This document shows positions 4,628-5,379 of a DNA stretch of 5,379 bases, piece after piece. The DNA lies in NCBI GenBank assembly GCA_947377595.1, contig CANCGK010000066.1, forward strand, positions 1 through 5,379, written 5' to 3'. Source of the stretch: a bacterium (GTDB lineage: Bacteria; Babelota; Babeliae; Babelales; Chromulinivoraceae). Below the pieces are notes generated by a model, which was not told the origin of the DNA, made no database searches, and saw nothing but the letters and a program-made list of their open reading frames with translations. Within the stretch, counting starts at the first letter, position 1. Each line of letters begins with the position of its first letter. A program made the position numbers and the translations under genes.

Positions 4628-5379
4628 ATGAATACCCATAATAAGACGCCCCAAAAGAAATTATTAATGATTTCTTTCACCTCCTTATTATGCAACAGTG
4701 CATATTCTCACGCAGCAAATCAAGAAAATATCGACGAAATTAAACGCCAACAACTTCGCGCTCCAATTAATACAGAACAAGTATCATCAATCAATAGTTA
4801 TACAGGACGTATCGGTGCATCAACAGTTGATGCAATTACTGGTGGAACAGGTACAAACCTTGCAATTATCGAAACAAACTTACAATTAGCTGCTGGTCAA
4901 CTGAGCACAACGCTTGGTAATATCGAAGGTAGTGGATTTGCTACAACAACAGATAGTCTTCATGCAATTTCTACTGCTATTGGTGGCTTAGATGTTCAAA
5001 CAATTACAGATGCTGCAACAAGTATTAGTGCTTCTGCTACTGAAATCGAAACTTCTGCAACAAATATTAGTGCTTCTGCTACTGAAATTGCTACCGTGAC
5101 TGCTAATCTGTTAACAACAGTAGAATTTAGTGATACAGTTGTATTACTTGGCAGCTCACAAGCATCTCCAAATAATGATCCAAGTTTTATCTACGCAGAT
5201 TTTCATTCTTTGGGACAAACATCTGGCGACGTCAGTAATTTAAACGTTCGCTTAACTGCAATCGATAACGCGATCACTGCAATTCCTGCGGCAGATTTAG
5301 CTCCGATCGAAGGGCCAGCGTATCTTACTGCAAAGAACAGTCTTGCTGCTTTAGCTGGTACTGGTGCTTTACCAAATGG
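4628..5379 (+). CDS. Secreted Thr/Ser/Ala-rich protein with heptad-like repeats, 3' end off the right edge
   Basis: The frame is open for 250 codons from ATG 4628 to the window end; no family is recognised. AAGGA ends 8 bases before the ATG. The N-terminus is a signal peptide: polar, basic residues 1-11 (ending QKK), a hydrophobic core 12-26, and a probable cleavage near SHA|A (after residue 29). C22 is in the core, but SLLC is a poor lipobox, so a lipoprotein is unlikely. The mature part is dominated by Thr, Ala, Ser, Ile and Asn with few aromatics. Residues 130-157 form two 14-residue repeats, each made of two heptads of the form A-T-x-I-x-x-x. Later residues (about 206-250) are mixed, with I-T-A-I-P and A-L-A-G motifs. 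The composition suggests a surface or extracellular protein, possibly with a helical or coiled stalk, but this is inference. It has its own promoter of the same type as the upstream barrel gene, and a terminator lies between them. Confidence 0.82.
   Translation, partial: MNTHNKTPQKKLLMISFTSLLCNSAYSHAANQENIDEIKRQQLRAPINTEQVSSINSYTGRIGASTVDAITGGTGTNLAIIETNLQLAAGQLSTTLGNIEGSGFATTTDSLHAISTAIGGLDVQTITDAATSISASATEIETSATNISASATEIATVTANLLTTVEFSDTVVLLGSSQASPNNDPSFIYADFHSLGQTSGDVSNLNVRLTAIDNAITAIPAADLAPIEGPAYLTAKNSLAALAGTGALPN
5015..5098 (+). repeat. Two tandem 42-bp coding repeats
   Basis: Unit 1 (5015-5056) and unit 2 (5057-5098) agree at all but two of their first 34 bases and diverge over the last eight. 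They encode ATSISASATEIETS and ATNISASATEIATV. Each unit is itself two heptads beginning A-T with Ile at position four, so the protein period is seven. The near-identity at DNA level, including silent positions, points to a recent duplication within the gene. Confidence 0.85.

Noticed and set aside
4691..4693. Lipoprotein cysteine in the protein at 4628
   Set aside because: S-L-L-C lacks the small residue expected before the Cys, and a normal SHA|A cleavage site follows.
4698..4889. Plus-strand 63-codon frame
   Set aside because: It lies in a shifted frame within the secreted protein gene at 4628, which has the signal peptide, ribosome-binding site and a longer open frame.
5015..5098. CRISPR array or intergenic tandem repeat
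   Set aside because: There are only two adjacent units without spacers, and both lie in frame inside a coding region.

Overview
The window is AT-rich bacterial DNA from a cell with an outer membrane. Two genes encode secreted proteins with Sec-type signal peptides, and their C-termini look like the closing strand of an outer-membrane beta-barrel. The organism cannot be fixed from the sequence alone. The style (AT-rich, lineage-specific barrel paralogues in tandem, long surface proteins with no obvious family) would suit a host-associated lineage such as Dependentiae/TM6. That is a low-confidence impression, not a demonstrated assignment.

Layout. (1) Positions 1-317, minus strand: the N-terminal 105 codons of an undecaprenyl-diphosphatase (UppP/BacA family) membrane enzyme, running off the left edge. 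It is recognised by the family motif Q-x3-E-x2-PISSSGH. (2) Positions 318-932: a gene-poor, very AT-rich divergent intergenic region with only weak promoter-like matches and a small hairpin that includes the next start codon. (3) Positions 933-2531, plus strand: a 532-residue predicted beta-barrel outer-membrane protein with codon usage suggestive of high expression, followed by a strong intrinsic terminator. (4) Positions 2736-4391, plus strand: a 551-residue paralogue of the previous gene, with its own promoter and terminator. (5) Positions 4628-5379, plus strand: the first 250 codons of a secreted Thr/Ser/Ala-rich protein with a heptad-like repeat, cut by the right edge.

How they fit together. 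Genes 3 and 4 are clear tandem duplicates that have diverged, mostly in presumed loops. Genes 4 and 5 are preceded by almost the same promoter cassette (about 43 bp; TTGATTGC, a T-rich spacer, TATAGATT, then GCAA). The barrel paralogue and the repeat-bearing secreted protein are therefore separate transcription units that probably answer to the same promoter type. A degenerate third copy may lie upstream of the first barrel gene. The three plus-strand genes look like a cell-surface locus. The uppP-like gene is divergent and serves cell-envelope lipid-carrier recycling. No mobile element, CRISPR array, tRNA or rRNA was seen.
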